A stretch of 6,527 bases of DNA from Desulfosarcina sp. (GTDB lineage: Bacteria > Desulfobacterota > Desulfobacteria > Desulfobacterales > Desulfosarcinaceae), in assembly GCA_030642405.1 (NCBI GenBank), contig DAOWNV010000164.1:1-6527 (forward strand), in the 5' to 3' direction. Under the pieces are notes generated by a model, which was not told where the DNA came from, did not search any database, and saw only the letters and a program-made list of their open reading frames with translations. The translations under genes and the position numbers were made by a program. Positions 1 to 5,749 of this stretch are shown here, in pieces (the first letter of the stretch is position 1; every line of letters starts with the position of its first letter).

Positions 1-1
1 C

Positions 2-208
2 ACAGCCATTACAGGTGCGTTTTTAGCTGTTGATAACGATCCGGTAAGCGCGGCAACCACCGCCTTGGCCTATTTTGGACTGGCCGGGGAAATAGCCGCT
101 GAGAAGGCAAAGGCACCAGGCAGTTTCATGGTTGCCCTGCTTGATGCACTGTACACCATTTCCCCGGAGGATCTTCTTTCCCGTGCCAAAATTACAGTAG
201 ATGCATGA
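2..208 (+). CDS. thiM: Hydroxyethylthiazole kinase ThiM, C-terminal fragment
   Basis: The 3' end of a gene cut by the left window edge; 68 codons plus a TGA stop are visible, against about 260-270 residues for the family. ThiM phosphorylates 4-methyl-5-(2-hydroxyethyl)thiazole in the cytoplasm, salvaging the thiazole half of thiamin. Seen in the sequence: the opening TAITGAFLAV, then ALAYFGLAGEIAAEKA and PGSF (visible residues 39-42) followed by LLDALYTI, the characteristic C-terminal run of ThiM. In the family the catalytic Cys lies just upstream of the ITGAF segment, so it falls outside the window. The stop (206-208) overlaps the thiE start as ATGA, which points to translational coupling. 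Any TPP riboswitch controlling the operon would lie upstream of the window. The identification rests on the recalled family motif. Confidence 0.88.
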   Translation, partial: TAITGAFLAVDNDPVSAATTALAYFGLAGEIAAEKAKAPGSFMVALLDALYTISPEDLLSRAKITVDA

Positions 209-840
209 TGATGGATTATTCAGTTTACCTGGTAACCGACAGGAAATTGGCCCGGGAGAGGAAGACCTTCGATATTATCCAGGCGGCAATACATGGTGGC
301 GTCTCCTGCGTCCAATTGCGTGAAAAAACATGCAGCACTCGGGAATTTGTTGAAGAAGCCCAGGCGATCAGAGATCTGCTTGCCCGGCATAACATTCCAC
401 TGATAATCAACGACCGCATTGACGTGGCCCTTGCGGTCAAGGCGGATGGAGTTCACTTGGGGCAAAAAGATTTATCATGCCGTATGGCACGGGAGCTTTT
501 GCCTGATACTATGATTATTGGTATTTCGGCAGGGTCGTTAAACGATGCCATTGCCGCCCAAAGCGACGGTGCCGATTATATAGGGGTCAGTCCCATCTAT
601 GCAACTCCAACCAAAACCGACACGGAGCCCCCTTTGGGATTGAAGGGTCTGCGGGAGATCAGGGCTGTAATAGATATTCCTTTGGTAGGTATCGGTGGAT
701 TAAATACCGACAATGTTTATAAGGTCATTCAAAACGGGGCGGATGGGGTGGCCGTCGTATCGGCTATCGTGTCAGCAGATGATCCAACGTTGGCCACCAG
801 ACGTCTACACGAAATCGTGAGACAAGCAAAAATAAAATGA
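205..840 (+). CDS. thiE: Thiamin-phosphate synthase ThiE
   Basis: A complete 211-residue protein, the normal length for the family. ThiE is a cytoplasmic TIM-barrel enzyme that condenses HMP-pyrophosphate with thiazole phosphate to give thiamin phosphate and pyrophosphate. Visible motifs in order: YLVTDR (8-13), QLREK (37-41, phosphate/substrate site), IINDR (67-71), DGVHLGQKDL (81-90), GADYIGVSPIYATPTKTDT (122-140, the Pro-Ile-Tyr and Lys-x-Asp-Thr loop), GIGG (162-165) and GADGVAVVSAI (178-188). Three consecutive ATGs (205, 208, 211) could each start it. The first forms ATGA with the thiM stop; no good Shine-Dalgarno is visible, so coupling to thiM is likely. Its own stop (838-840) overlaps an ATG at 837 that opens the thiD remnant. 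No key residue looks missing. Confidence 0.96.
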   Translation: MMMDYSVYLVTDRKLARERKTFDIIQAAIHGGVSCVQLREKTCSTREFVEEAQAIRDLLARHNIPLIINDRIDVALAVKADGVHLGQKDLSCRMARELLPDTMIIGISAGSLNDAIAAQSDGADYIGVSPIYATPTKTDTEPPLGLKGLREIRAVIDIPLVGIGGLNTDNVYKVIQNGADGVAVVSAIVSADDPTLATRRLHEIVRQAKIK

Positions 841-969
841 ATACGACCAAATGGTTTAAAAAGTACCGTCGTAAAATAACTATCGCAGGATCAGATAGTG
901 GTTGGGGGTGATGTTATCCAAGCTGATCGACCCTATATACAACAGGCGTTTTCAAAAGCCCCGGAAATT
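837..969 (+). pseudogene. thiD: Remnant of thiD (HMP/HMP-P kinase), frameshifted and mostly deleted
   Basis: Reading from the ATG at 837, which overlaps the thiE stop as ATGA, gives MNTTKWFKKYRR followed by KITIAGSDSG, then WG and a TGA at 909-911. Ignoring one extra T at 903 restores the frame: KITIAGSDSGGGDVIQAD, against the family motif (recalled) IAGSDSGGGAGIQAD that forms the HMP-binding site of ThiD. The Ala-Gly pair has become Asp-Val, so the motif is decayed as well as shifted. Nothing of the roughly 260-residue kinase body follows. The next stretch, YIQQAFSKAPEI (934-969), resembles the YI-x-QAI-x-x-AP segment near ThiD C-termini, which suggests an internal deletion; that part is inference. 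The position after thiM-thiE is the classical one for thiD. The right boundary is approximate. Confidence 0.72.
887..890 (+). promoter_or_regulatory. Ribosome binding site for the ATPase GTG start
   Basis: AGGA lies 7 nt upstream of the GTG at 898. These bases are part of the Ala-Gly codons (GCA GGA) of the thiD remnant, so the signal looks recruited from old coding sequence. It matters because GTG 898 is the only usual start codon available before the ATPase fold begins. Confidence 0.45.
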
Positions 970-1689
970 CGAATAGAGCAGCTTGCTTTCGGATACACCG
1001 AACCGTTGTTATTTGAGGATTTTGCTTTTACCATTGCTGCTGGTCAGTGTACATGTCTGTTAGGTCCCAGCGGATGCGGCAAATCAACGCTTTTACGGAT
1101 TATTGCCGGCAGTCTGACCCGAGGCGTTTCAGGGCGAATTCAATTTGCCGGGCATAACCGCGTTCGAGGCCGGATTGCCTGGATGGCGCAAAAAGATCTA
1201 CTGCTTCCATGGTTAACGGTATTGGACAACGTATTGTTGGGCGCGCGGTTGCGTTGCACAACGGGACCCGATCTTCGTCAGCGTGCATTGGAACTTTTGG
1301 AATCGGTCGGGCTGGGTGACCACAGCCAGGCCTTCCCGGCATCGCTTTCCGGTGGTATGCGCCAAAGAACAGCCCTGTTGCGTACCCTCATGGAGGAGCG
1401 CCCGGTTATCTTGATGGACGAGCCTTTTTCCGCCCTGGACGCCCTTACCCGCCTTAAACTTCAGAATCTTGCAGCCCGGTTGGTCAAGGGCTCGACGGTT
1501 CTTCTGGTGACCCACGATCCTTGGGAAGCCTTGCGTTTAGGGCATCGAATTTTCATCATGAAAGAACGTCCGGTTCGTTTGAGTCGTGTTTTCATACCGC
1601 CGGGAACGCCCCCCCGTCCTCCGGATCTGGAAATGATAACCCCCATGTATGCACAATTGCTCGCCCAACTGGTAGAAAAAGGAAACTGA
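898..1689 (+). CDS. thiZ: ABC transporter ATPase, ThiZ-like (HMP/pyrimidine precursor import)
   Basis: A 263-residue cytoplasmic ATPase of the SsuB/TauB/ThiZ type, powering import of a thiamin pyrimidine precursor with the permease and binding protein that follow. Motifs, numbered from GTG 898: Walker A GPSGCGKST (56-64), Q-loop Gln98 in WMAQKDLLLPWLTVLDNV, signature LSGGMRQR (150-157), Walker B VILMDEP (170-176), D-loop SALD (178-181) and H-loop His206 in VTHD. All catalytic residues are present. The domain proper begins near IRIEQLAFGY (24-33). The first 10 residues or so are thiD remnant sequence, and residues 13-24 may be too. No ATG, GTG or TTG exists between 898 and a TTG at 1006 inside the first strands, so GTG 898 is the likely start. 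The stop overlaps the permease ATG (TGATG). The ThiZ assignment comes from the thi neighbours and the ThiY-like protein. Confidence 0.9.
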   Translation: MVGGDVIQADRPYIQQAFSKAPEIRIEQLAFGYTEPLLFEDFAFTIAAGQCTCLLGPSGCGKSTLLRIIAGSLTRGVSGRIQFAGHNRVRGRIAWMAQKDLLLPWLTVLDNVLLGARLRCTTGPDLRQRALELLESVGLGDHSQAFPASLSGGMRQRTALLRTLMEERPVILMDEPFSALDALTRLKLQNLAARLVKGSTVLLVTHDPWEALRLGHRIFIMKERPVRLSRVFIPPGTPPRPPDLEMITPMYAQLLAQLVEKGN

Positions 1690-2426
1690 TGCACCTGCCT
1701 CGTGTCGGAATCATCGCTATCGGCCTGATTCTTCTTTGGCAGGTAGTGGTATGGATTACCCAGGTGCCGCCTTACATCCTGCCGGCGCCCCAATCGGTTA
1801 TACTGGCGCTGCTGGGCCATGTGCCGGAGTTATTTTATCATGCCGGCATAACCCTTTTCGAGATAGTTGCCGGGTTAGCTATCGGCACTTTGTTCGGTGC
1901 AGGCAGTGCTTTGTTGATGATGATCTCGCGCGGCATCAAACACTGGTTGATGCCTGTATTGGTTATTAGCCAGGCTATACCGGTTTTTGCGTTGGCTCCA
2001 TTGCTGGTTTTGTGGTTCGGTTACGGGATGGCCTCCAAAATTGCGATGGCCGTGCTGATCATTTTTTTTCCCGTAACCGCGGCCTTTTATGATGGACTTC
2101 GCCGTACCGAGCCTCAATTGGTTGAACTGGCACAAGTAATGGATGCCCAGCCCTATGCGATCCTTCTTCAGATTCGGATGCCGGCGGCTTTACCGGCGTT
2201 AGCTTCCGGACTAAGGGTGGCAACAGCCGTAGCCCCCATCGGTGCGGTAGTTGGTGAATGGGTCGGTTCAAGCGCCGGGTTGGGTTTTTACATGCTGCAC
2301 GCAAACGCACGCATGCAGATCGACATGATGTTTGCCGCTTTGGCGCTTCTAACCGTCATGGCCTTGATACTCTACTTTATCATCGATGCCGGGTTGCGAC
2401 GTCTGGTCTTCTGGCAATCCGAATAA
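1689..2426 (+). CDS. thiX: ABC transporter permease, ThiX-like
   Basis: A 245-residue inner-membrane permease of the binding-protein-dependent (BPD_transp_1) family. The start at 1689 is chosen because it overlaps the ATPase stop (TGATG) and has AAGGAAA just upstream; the frame stays open further upstream, but only inside the ATPase gene. About six hydrophobic segments are visible (about 7-23, 57-77, 87-110, 118-135, 176-190, 213-232). The cytoplasmic EAA loop that contacts the ATPase is ELAQVMDAQPYAILLQIRMP (146-165) with PALASGL after it. The Gly normally central in that loop is Asp152 here, a position that seems variable in this subgroup. The segment VAPIGAVVGEWVGSSAGLG (181-199) is typical of the ThiX/SsuC/TauC group. 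The exact substrate is inferred from the operon. Confidence 0.9.
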   Translation: MHLPRVGIIAIGLILLWQVVVWITQVPPYILPAPQSVILALLGHVPELFYHAGITLFEIVAGLAIGTLFGAGSALLMMISRGIKHWLMPVLVISQAIPVFALAPLLVLWFGYGMASKIAMAVLIIFFPVTAAFYDGLRRTEPQLVELAQVMDAQPYAILLQIRMPAALPALASGLRVATAVAPIGAVVGEWVGSSAGLGFYMLHANARMQIDMMFAALALLTVMALILYFIIDAGLRRLVFWQSE

Positions 2427-2427
2427 T

Positions 2428-2433
2428 AAGGAG
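2428..2433 (+). promoter_or_regulatory. Shine-Dalgarno of the ThiY-like gene
   Basis: AAGGAG lies 7 nt upstream of the ATG at 2441 and just after the permease stop. It is the strongest ribosome binding site in the thi operon, consistent with a binding protein made in excess over its membrane partner. Confidence 0.7.
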
Positions 2434-2440
2434 ATGAATT

Positions 2441-3403
2441 ATGAAAAAAACCATGGTTATCGTTATTATTTGTTGGGCTGTACTTTTTTCAGGAGTCCCG
2501 GGTACAGCCGCAGACTTAAAGGAATTGGACGTCATGCTGGATTGGTTCGTCAATCCGGATCATGCCCCCCTTTTTGTGGCCCTGGAAAAGGGTTTTTTTG
2601 AAGAACGCGGCCTGAAGATCAACTTTATTGCCCCATCCAATCCAAATGACCCTCCCAAGCTGGTGGCAGCCGGCAAGGTGGATCTGGCCGTATCTTATCA
2701 GTACCAACACCACTTGCAGGTGGACCAGGGGTTGCCTCTGGTTCGTGTGGCAACGTTGATTGCAACCCCCCTTAATGCTCTGGTGGTTCTGGCTGACGGA
2801 CCGATTCACTCACCGGCCGATTTGAAAGGAAAGACGATCGGTTATTCGATCGGTGGTTTTGAAACCGTACTACTTAAAGTGATGCTCGCCGAACATGGGC
2901 TATCCTTGGAAGATGTGACGCTGGTGAACGTTAATTTTTCATTGTCACCGTCTCTGTTTGCCGGCCAAACCCATGCCGTCATTGGCGCCTTCCGAAACTT
3001 CGAGCTGAATCAGATGAACATCAATAAAAAGCCGGGCCGCGCCTTTTTTGTTGAAGAGCACGGCATTCCATCTTATGATGAACTCATTCTTATTGCTCAT
3101 CGTAACCGTATCCAGGACGAAGCGCTGAGACTTTTTGTGGATAGCATCGAGGCCGGCGTACAATTTTTGGTGAATCATCCCGAAAAAAGCTGGCGACTGT
3201 TTATCCGGGGACGGAAAAATCTTGATGACGAGCTGAATCGCCTGGCCTGGAAGGATACCTTGCCCCGCTTTGCTCTGCGTCCAGGTGCACTGGATCAAAA
3301 CCGATACATACGGTTTGCCCGTTTTTTGAAAGACCAGGGGATGATTAAGTCAATCCCTGTTTTGGAAAGTTGGGCGGTCGAACTAAAATACTCGGTAAAA
3401 TAA
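2441..3403 (+). CDS. thiY: ABC transporter substrate-binding protein, ThiY-like (NMT1/THI5 family)
   Basis: A 320-residue periplasmic binding protein. The N-terminus is a signal peptide (MKK, hydrophobic core about 5-17, probable signal peptidase I site near GTAA-DL, 21-26); the Cys at 11 is not in a convincing lipobox. The mature part opens with LDVMLDWFVNPDHAPLFVAL (29-48), the hallmark of the NMT1/THI5-like fold. It continues with PSNPNDPPKLVAAGKVDLAVSYQ (65-87), LKGKTIGYSIGGFE (128-141) and VNFSLSPSLFAGQTHAVIGAFRNFELNQM (164-192). These match ThiY proteins, whose Bacillus relative binds a formylated aminopyrimidine breakdown product of thiamin (established knowledge). Here the ligand is inferred to be HMP or such a precursor. 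It lies 14 nt after the permease and is the last gene of the operon. Confidence 0.9.
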   Translation: MKKTMVIVIICWAVLFSGVPGTAADLKELDVMLDWFVNPDHAPLFVALEKGFFEERGLKINFIAPSNPNDPPKLVAAGKVDLAVSYQYQHHLQVDQGLPLVRVATLIATPLNALVVLADGPIHSPADLKGKTIGYSIGGFETVLLKVMLAEHGLSLEDVTLVNVNFSLSPSLFAGQTHAVIGAFRNFELNQMNINKKPGRAFFVEEHGIPSYDELILIAHRNRIQDEALRLFVDSIEAGVQFLVNHPEKSWRLFIRGRKNLDDELNRLAWKDTLPRFALRPGALDQNRYIRFARFLKDQGMIKSIPVLESWAVELKYSVK

Positions 3404-3498
3404 AAGGTATGGGGGCATGGGACGTTTGACCGGCATCATTTATGGTGCATGGGATCAGGGGACCTCAATCCATACAAATACTGACCCAGTTTGTCCCA
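3404..3498. other. Intergenic gap between convergent genes
   Basis: A 95-nt gap where the thi operon and the - strand glycosyltransferase meet tail to tail. It contains a short imperfect hairpin (GGAT-c-AGG-gga-CCT-ca-ATCC, 3452-3471) without a T-tract on either strand, and an 8-bp direct repeat GCATGGGA at 3415 and 3447. No convincing intrinsic terminator is visible for either unit, so termination may be Rho-dependent or weak. Confidence 0.5.
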
Positions 3499-4335
3499 TC
3501 AGCTATATTTATCCGGCAACGTCTCATAATAATCGGCATCTTTGATACGATTGCGCTTGCGACAGCCCTTCGCGTAGATGGCACATTTGGTTTTCAGTTT
3601 AGTCAGGGCGGCCCTTTCTTGGTCGTGTGATAGACATTTCCTGTTCAGCAGACGGCAAATGGATTGAATTCGATATTTGTCCAATTCGGGCATACGCGAT
3701 AACTGATCTGCATGACCGCCGTGTTTAACGATCAACTGCTGGTTGATCAAATGGATGGGATATTTCCAGGCTATGCGAAGCCACAGGTCGTAATCCTCGC
3801 AGGCGGGAAAATTCTCATCGAACAGTCCAACCTCATTAAAAAGTGATTTTCTTATCATTACTGCAGACGGGCTTACCAGGCACAGGGCCAAGCTTCTTTC
3901 AAAGATCCAACCTGATTCTTTACGATGGCGTCTTCCCGGGTTGACCCGTACACCGTTGCGAATCCATTGTTCTTCCGTCTGGCAGATCAGCCAGTCGGGA
4001 TGTTCCATGAAAAAGTTCACCTGAACGCTGAGTTTGCCCGGTAACCACGCGTCATCCGAATCCAATAGTGCGATCAGATCTCCTTTTGCTTTTCGGATGC
4101 CGACATTTCGGGCGGCACTGACACCCCGGTTGTCCTGCGTGATCACCCTAATACGATCCCCATAGCCGAACAGCAAAGTGGCGGTGTTATCTGTTGAGCC
4201 ATCGTCCACTACGATCAGTTCAACATTGCAGTAATCTTGATCGAGGACGGAATCGATAGCTTTTGCGACCACCCATCCACGGTTGTGAGTAGGGATAATT
4301 ACAGTTACAAGTGGAAGGGAAATTTTCATAATCAT
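3499..4335 (-). CDS. Glycosyltransferase family 2
   Basis: A 278-residue GT-A fold glycosyltransferase, likely cytoplasmic or membrane-peripheral and using a nucleotide-sugar donor. Motifs from the ATG at 4335: VTVIIPTHNRG (10-20), ELIVVDDGSTDNT (39-51, nucleotide binding), NRGVSAARNVGI (69-80), the metal-binding DxD-type LDSDD (91-95) and the acceptor-side ACEDYDLWLRIA (178-189, candidate catalytic base Asp181). The C-terminal 60 residues are Lys/Arg-rich without a clear domain. The frame is open upstream to a TTG at 4440, but the fold begins only after residue 3. ATG 4335 has AGAG 9 nt upstream; ATG 4329 (MKISLP) is the alternative start. It stands alone, opposite to its neighbours, so no polysaccharide locus is visible here. 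Acceptor and sugar cannot be told; a role in cell-surface glycan synthesis is the usual guess. Confidence 0.88.
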   Translation of the reverse strand: MIMKISLPLVTVIIPTHNRGWVVAKAIDSVLDQDYCNVELIVVDDGSTDNTATLLFGYGDRIRVITQDNRGVSAARNVGIRKAKGDLIALLDSDDAWLPGKLSVQVNFFMEHPDWLICQTEEQWIRNGVRVNPGRRHRKESGWIFERSLALCLVSPSAVMIRKSLFNEVGLFDENFPACEDYDLWLRIAWKYPIHLINQQLIVKHGGHADQLSRMPELDKYRIQSICRLLNRKCLSHDQERAALTKLKTKCAIYAKGCRKRNRIKDADYYETLPDKYS

Positions 4336-4415
4336 ACAGTATGGCTCTACTGACAGTGGTGCAAGAAATCCAGTCGCAGTTTCGAGTTTTACCGGCAAGG
4401 CGGAGGATACTATGG

Positions 4416-4433
4416 ATGTCGTGCAGCCGACAT
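4416..4433. repeat. Inverted repeat, 6-bp arms
   Basis: ATGTCG-tgcagc-CGACAT: perfect 6-bp arms around 6 nt. It lies upstream of the glycosyltransferase start (about 80 nt from it) and could be an operator half-site pair or a small hairpin. Alone, a dyad of this size is not rare by chance. Confidence 0.4.
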
Positions 4434-4459
4434 TATTCAAAAAATCGGTTACACTGTGG

Positions 4460-4481
4460 CAGCGCCGCTGTCAAGTTGACA
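4460..4481. repeat. Two overlapping palindromes, operator-like
   Basis: CAGCG-C-CGCTG (4460-4470) overlaps TGTCAA-G-TTGACA (4469-4481) by two bases. Both are perfect odd-centred palindromes. The right arm of the second is the -35 hexamer TTGACA facing the TRAP genes, and its left arm gives the same hexamer on the - strand. A protein bound here would block RNA polymerase. The regulator family is not recognisable. Confidence 0.45.
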
Positions 4482-4503
4482 CTAATCCCATTTTGTATTA
4501 AAT
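4476..4503 (+). promoter_or_regulatory. Probable sigma-70 type promoter for the TRAP-TAXI genes
   Basis: A perfect -35 TTGACA (4476-4481), then 16 nt, then TTAAAT (4498-4503, 4 of 6 consensus matches); TAAATT one base later, at 17-nt spacing, is equally good. Transcription would start near 4510 and leave an untranslated leader of about 170 nt before the receptor ATG at 4683. The -35 lies inside a palindrome, which suggests repression or activation at this site. Confidence 0.45.
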
Positions 4504-4670
4504 TAAATATCACTTGTCTGCTTTTTTATTTTATAATCGGATACCTTACCTTAAAATATATGTCGAGATCGCTTGAGCCTTGGTTCGGCTTCGGGCAATT
4601 GTTTCTTTTTATACCATGTGTAACCCGGCCAATGACGGCCCATTTATAATACCTGTTATTTATATTTGAA

Positions 4671-4676
4671 GAGGAG
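4671..4676 (+). promoter_or_regulatory. Shine-Dalgarno of the TAXI receptor gene
   Basis: GAGGAG lies 6 nt upstream of the ATG at 4683. It is a strong site in keeping with an abundant periplasmic receptor, and it fixes the start. Confidence 0.7.
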
Positions 4677-4682
4677 AACCTT

Positions 4683-5660
4683 ATGAGAAAAGTATCAATT
4701 CTGGCACTATTTGTTGCTCTGACATTCGTATTCGGTATTGTCCCGGCGGATGTGCAGGCAAAAACAACTTTTGTTACAATCGGTACCGGCGGCATTACCG
4801 GTGTCTACTATCCTACCGGTGGAGCCATTGCTAAAATGGTCAATGCCAAACGCAAGGAATACGGCATCCGTGCCACAGTCGAGTCTACAGGCGGTTCGGT
4901 GTTTAACATAAATTCGATTATGGCCGGTGACCTGGAATTCGGAGTTGCCCAGTCCGATCGACAGTATCAGGCCGTTGAGGGGATTGCCGACTGGAAGGAC
5001 AAAGGCCCTCAGAAAGACCTGCGGGCGGTTTTTTCCATACATGCTGAAACCGTTGACCTGATTGCCGCTGTGGATGCCAACATCAATTCCATCCAGGATC
5101 TGAAAGGCAAACGTGTCAATATCGGAAATGTCGGTTCCGGGTATCGTCAAAATGCCATCGATGCTCTGGTTGCAAACGGGTTGGATTTCAAAAAAGATTT
5201 TCACGCCGAAAGTCTGAAAGCTGCAGAGGCTCCGGGCCTGATCCAGGATGGCCGCATAGATGCCGCTTTTTACACCGTGGGCCATCCCAGCGGTTATTAC
5301 AAAGAAGCTACCGCCGGTGTCCGTAAAGTGAAGTTCATAGCAATTCCCAACGCTGAAAAATTGATTGCTAAATACCCCTACTACGCTGCGGCCAAGACCC
5401 TGATGTCCAACTACCCTGGTGCAGCCAACAACGAAGAGGCGGTTGAAACCTTTGGTGTTAAGGCTACTTTCGTTACATCGGCCAAAGTTTCCGACGAAGT
5501 CGTTTACGCCATCGTTAAGGAAGTCTTCGATAATTTCGATAAATTCGCCAAACTCCATCCTGCATACAAAGGCTTGACCAAGGAGAATATGCTGACCGGT
5601 CTTTCCGCGCCGTTTCACCCCGGTGCCATGAAGTATTACAAAGAGGTCGGACTGAAATAA
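4683..5660 (+). CDS. TRAP transporter solute receptor, TAXI family
   Basis: A 325-residue periplasmic receptor that delivers its ligand to a TRAP permease driven by an ion gradient rather than ATP. Signal peptide: MRK, hydrophobic core about 4-20, cleavage likely after VQA (26). The mature protein begins KTTFVTIGTGGITGVYYPTG (27-46), the defining N-terminal motif of the TAXI subfamily. It continues with ATVESTGGSVFNINSIMAGD (64-83), FGVAQSD (86-92), LKGKRVNIGNVGSG (about 140-153) and an AFYTVGHPSG segment. Length is normal for the family. The downstream fused TRAP permease confirms the system. TAXI ligands are mostly unknown, with glutamate/glutamine-like or organic acids suggested for some members, so the substrate is left open. 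A terminator hairpin follows directly. Confidence 0.93.
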   Translation: MRKVSILALFVALTFVFGIVPADVQAKTTFVTIGTGGITGVYYPTGGAIAKMVNAKRKEYGIRATVESTGGSVFNINSIMAGDLEFGVAQSDRQYQAVEGIADWKDKGPQKDLRAVFSIHAETVDLIAAVDANINSIQDLKGKRVNIGNVGSGYRQNAIDALVANGLDFKKDFHAESLKAAEAPGLIQDGRIDAAFYTVGHPSGYYKEATAGVRKVKFIAIPNAEKLIAKYPYYAAAKTLMSNYPGAANNEEAVETFGVKATFVTSAKVSDEVVYAIVKEVFDNFDKFAKLHPAYKGLTKENMLTGLSAPFHPGAMKYYKEVGLK

Positions 5661-5679
5661 TCCGTCCTGGTGCCTGACA

Positions 5680-5728
5680 GGTAGTCGGTTTCCATTTTTT
5701 ATAAAATGGTGACCGGTTGCCTTTTTTT
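5680..5728 (+). terminator. Intrinsic terminator between TAXI receptor and TRAP permease
   Basis: A long hairpin: 5' arm 5680-5698, loop TTAT (5699-5702), 3' arm 5703-5721, followed by seven T (5722-5728). The arms pair over 19 positions with one T-T mismatch and several G-U pairs; the inner CCATTTT/AAAATGG is perfect. It begins 20 nt after the receptor stop and ends 32 nt before the permease start, so it should stop or attenuate transcription into the permease gene. Confidence 0.88.
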
Positions 5729-5749
5729 GCTATTCTCTGAACTTGAATC

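Larger units (their letters stand above)
4336..4682. promoter_or_regulatory. Divergent intergenic region between glycosyltransferase and TRAP receptor
   Basis: About 350 nt with no supported gene. The left half (4336-4500) contains three small dyads (4416-4433, 4460-4470, 4469-4481) and a -35/-10 pair facing right. The right half (4501-4682) is AT-rich in patches and contains two perfect TATAAT hexamers (4532-4537 and 4645-4650) that lack good -35 partners, plus a GGCC-aatgac-GGCC pair at about 4627-4640. It ends in the receptor's Shine-Dalgarno. No RNA gene or known riboswitch was recognised. Confidence 0.6.

Noticed and set aside
1521..1688. Upstream extension of the permease frame (56 codons)
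   Set aside because: It overlaps the ATPase gene, which has its H-loop and C-terminus there, and the extension has no membrane or permease features. ATG 1689 has a ribosome site and the usual overlap with the ATPase stop.
3452..3471. Hairpin between the convergent genes as a bidirectional terminator
   Set aside because: The stem is only 4 + 3 bp with unpaired bases between, and neither strand has a T-tract after it.
3442..3630. Small + strand open frame of 62 codons
   Set aside because: It overlaps the glycosyltransferase 3' end on the opposite strand, has no ribosome site and shows no recognisable protein features.
4336..4440. N-terminal extension of the glycosyltransferase to a TTG at 4440
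   Set aside because: No Shine-Dalgarno precedes the TTG, and the extra residues have no similarity to the family, whose fold starts at VTVIIPTHNRG.
4582..4596. Possible sigma-54 (GG-N10-GC) promoter
   Set aside because: The GG and GC are separated by 11 nt instead of 10, and the flanking TGGCAC and TTGCA elements are poor.
4707..5618. Long open frame of 303 codons on the - strand
   Set aside because: It lies entirely opposite the TAXI receptor, which has a signal peptide, family motifs and a strong ribosome site. The - strand translation shows no recognisable domain, so it is a shadow of codon bias.
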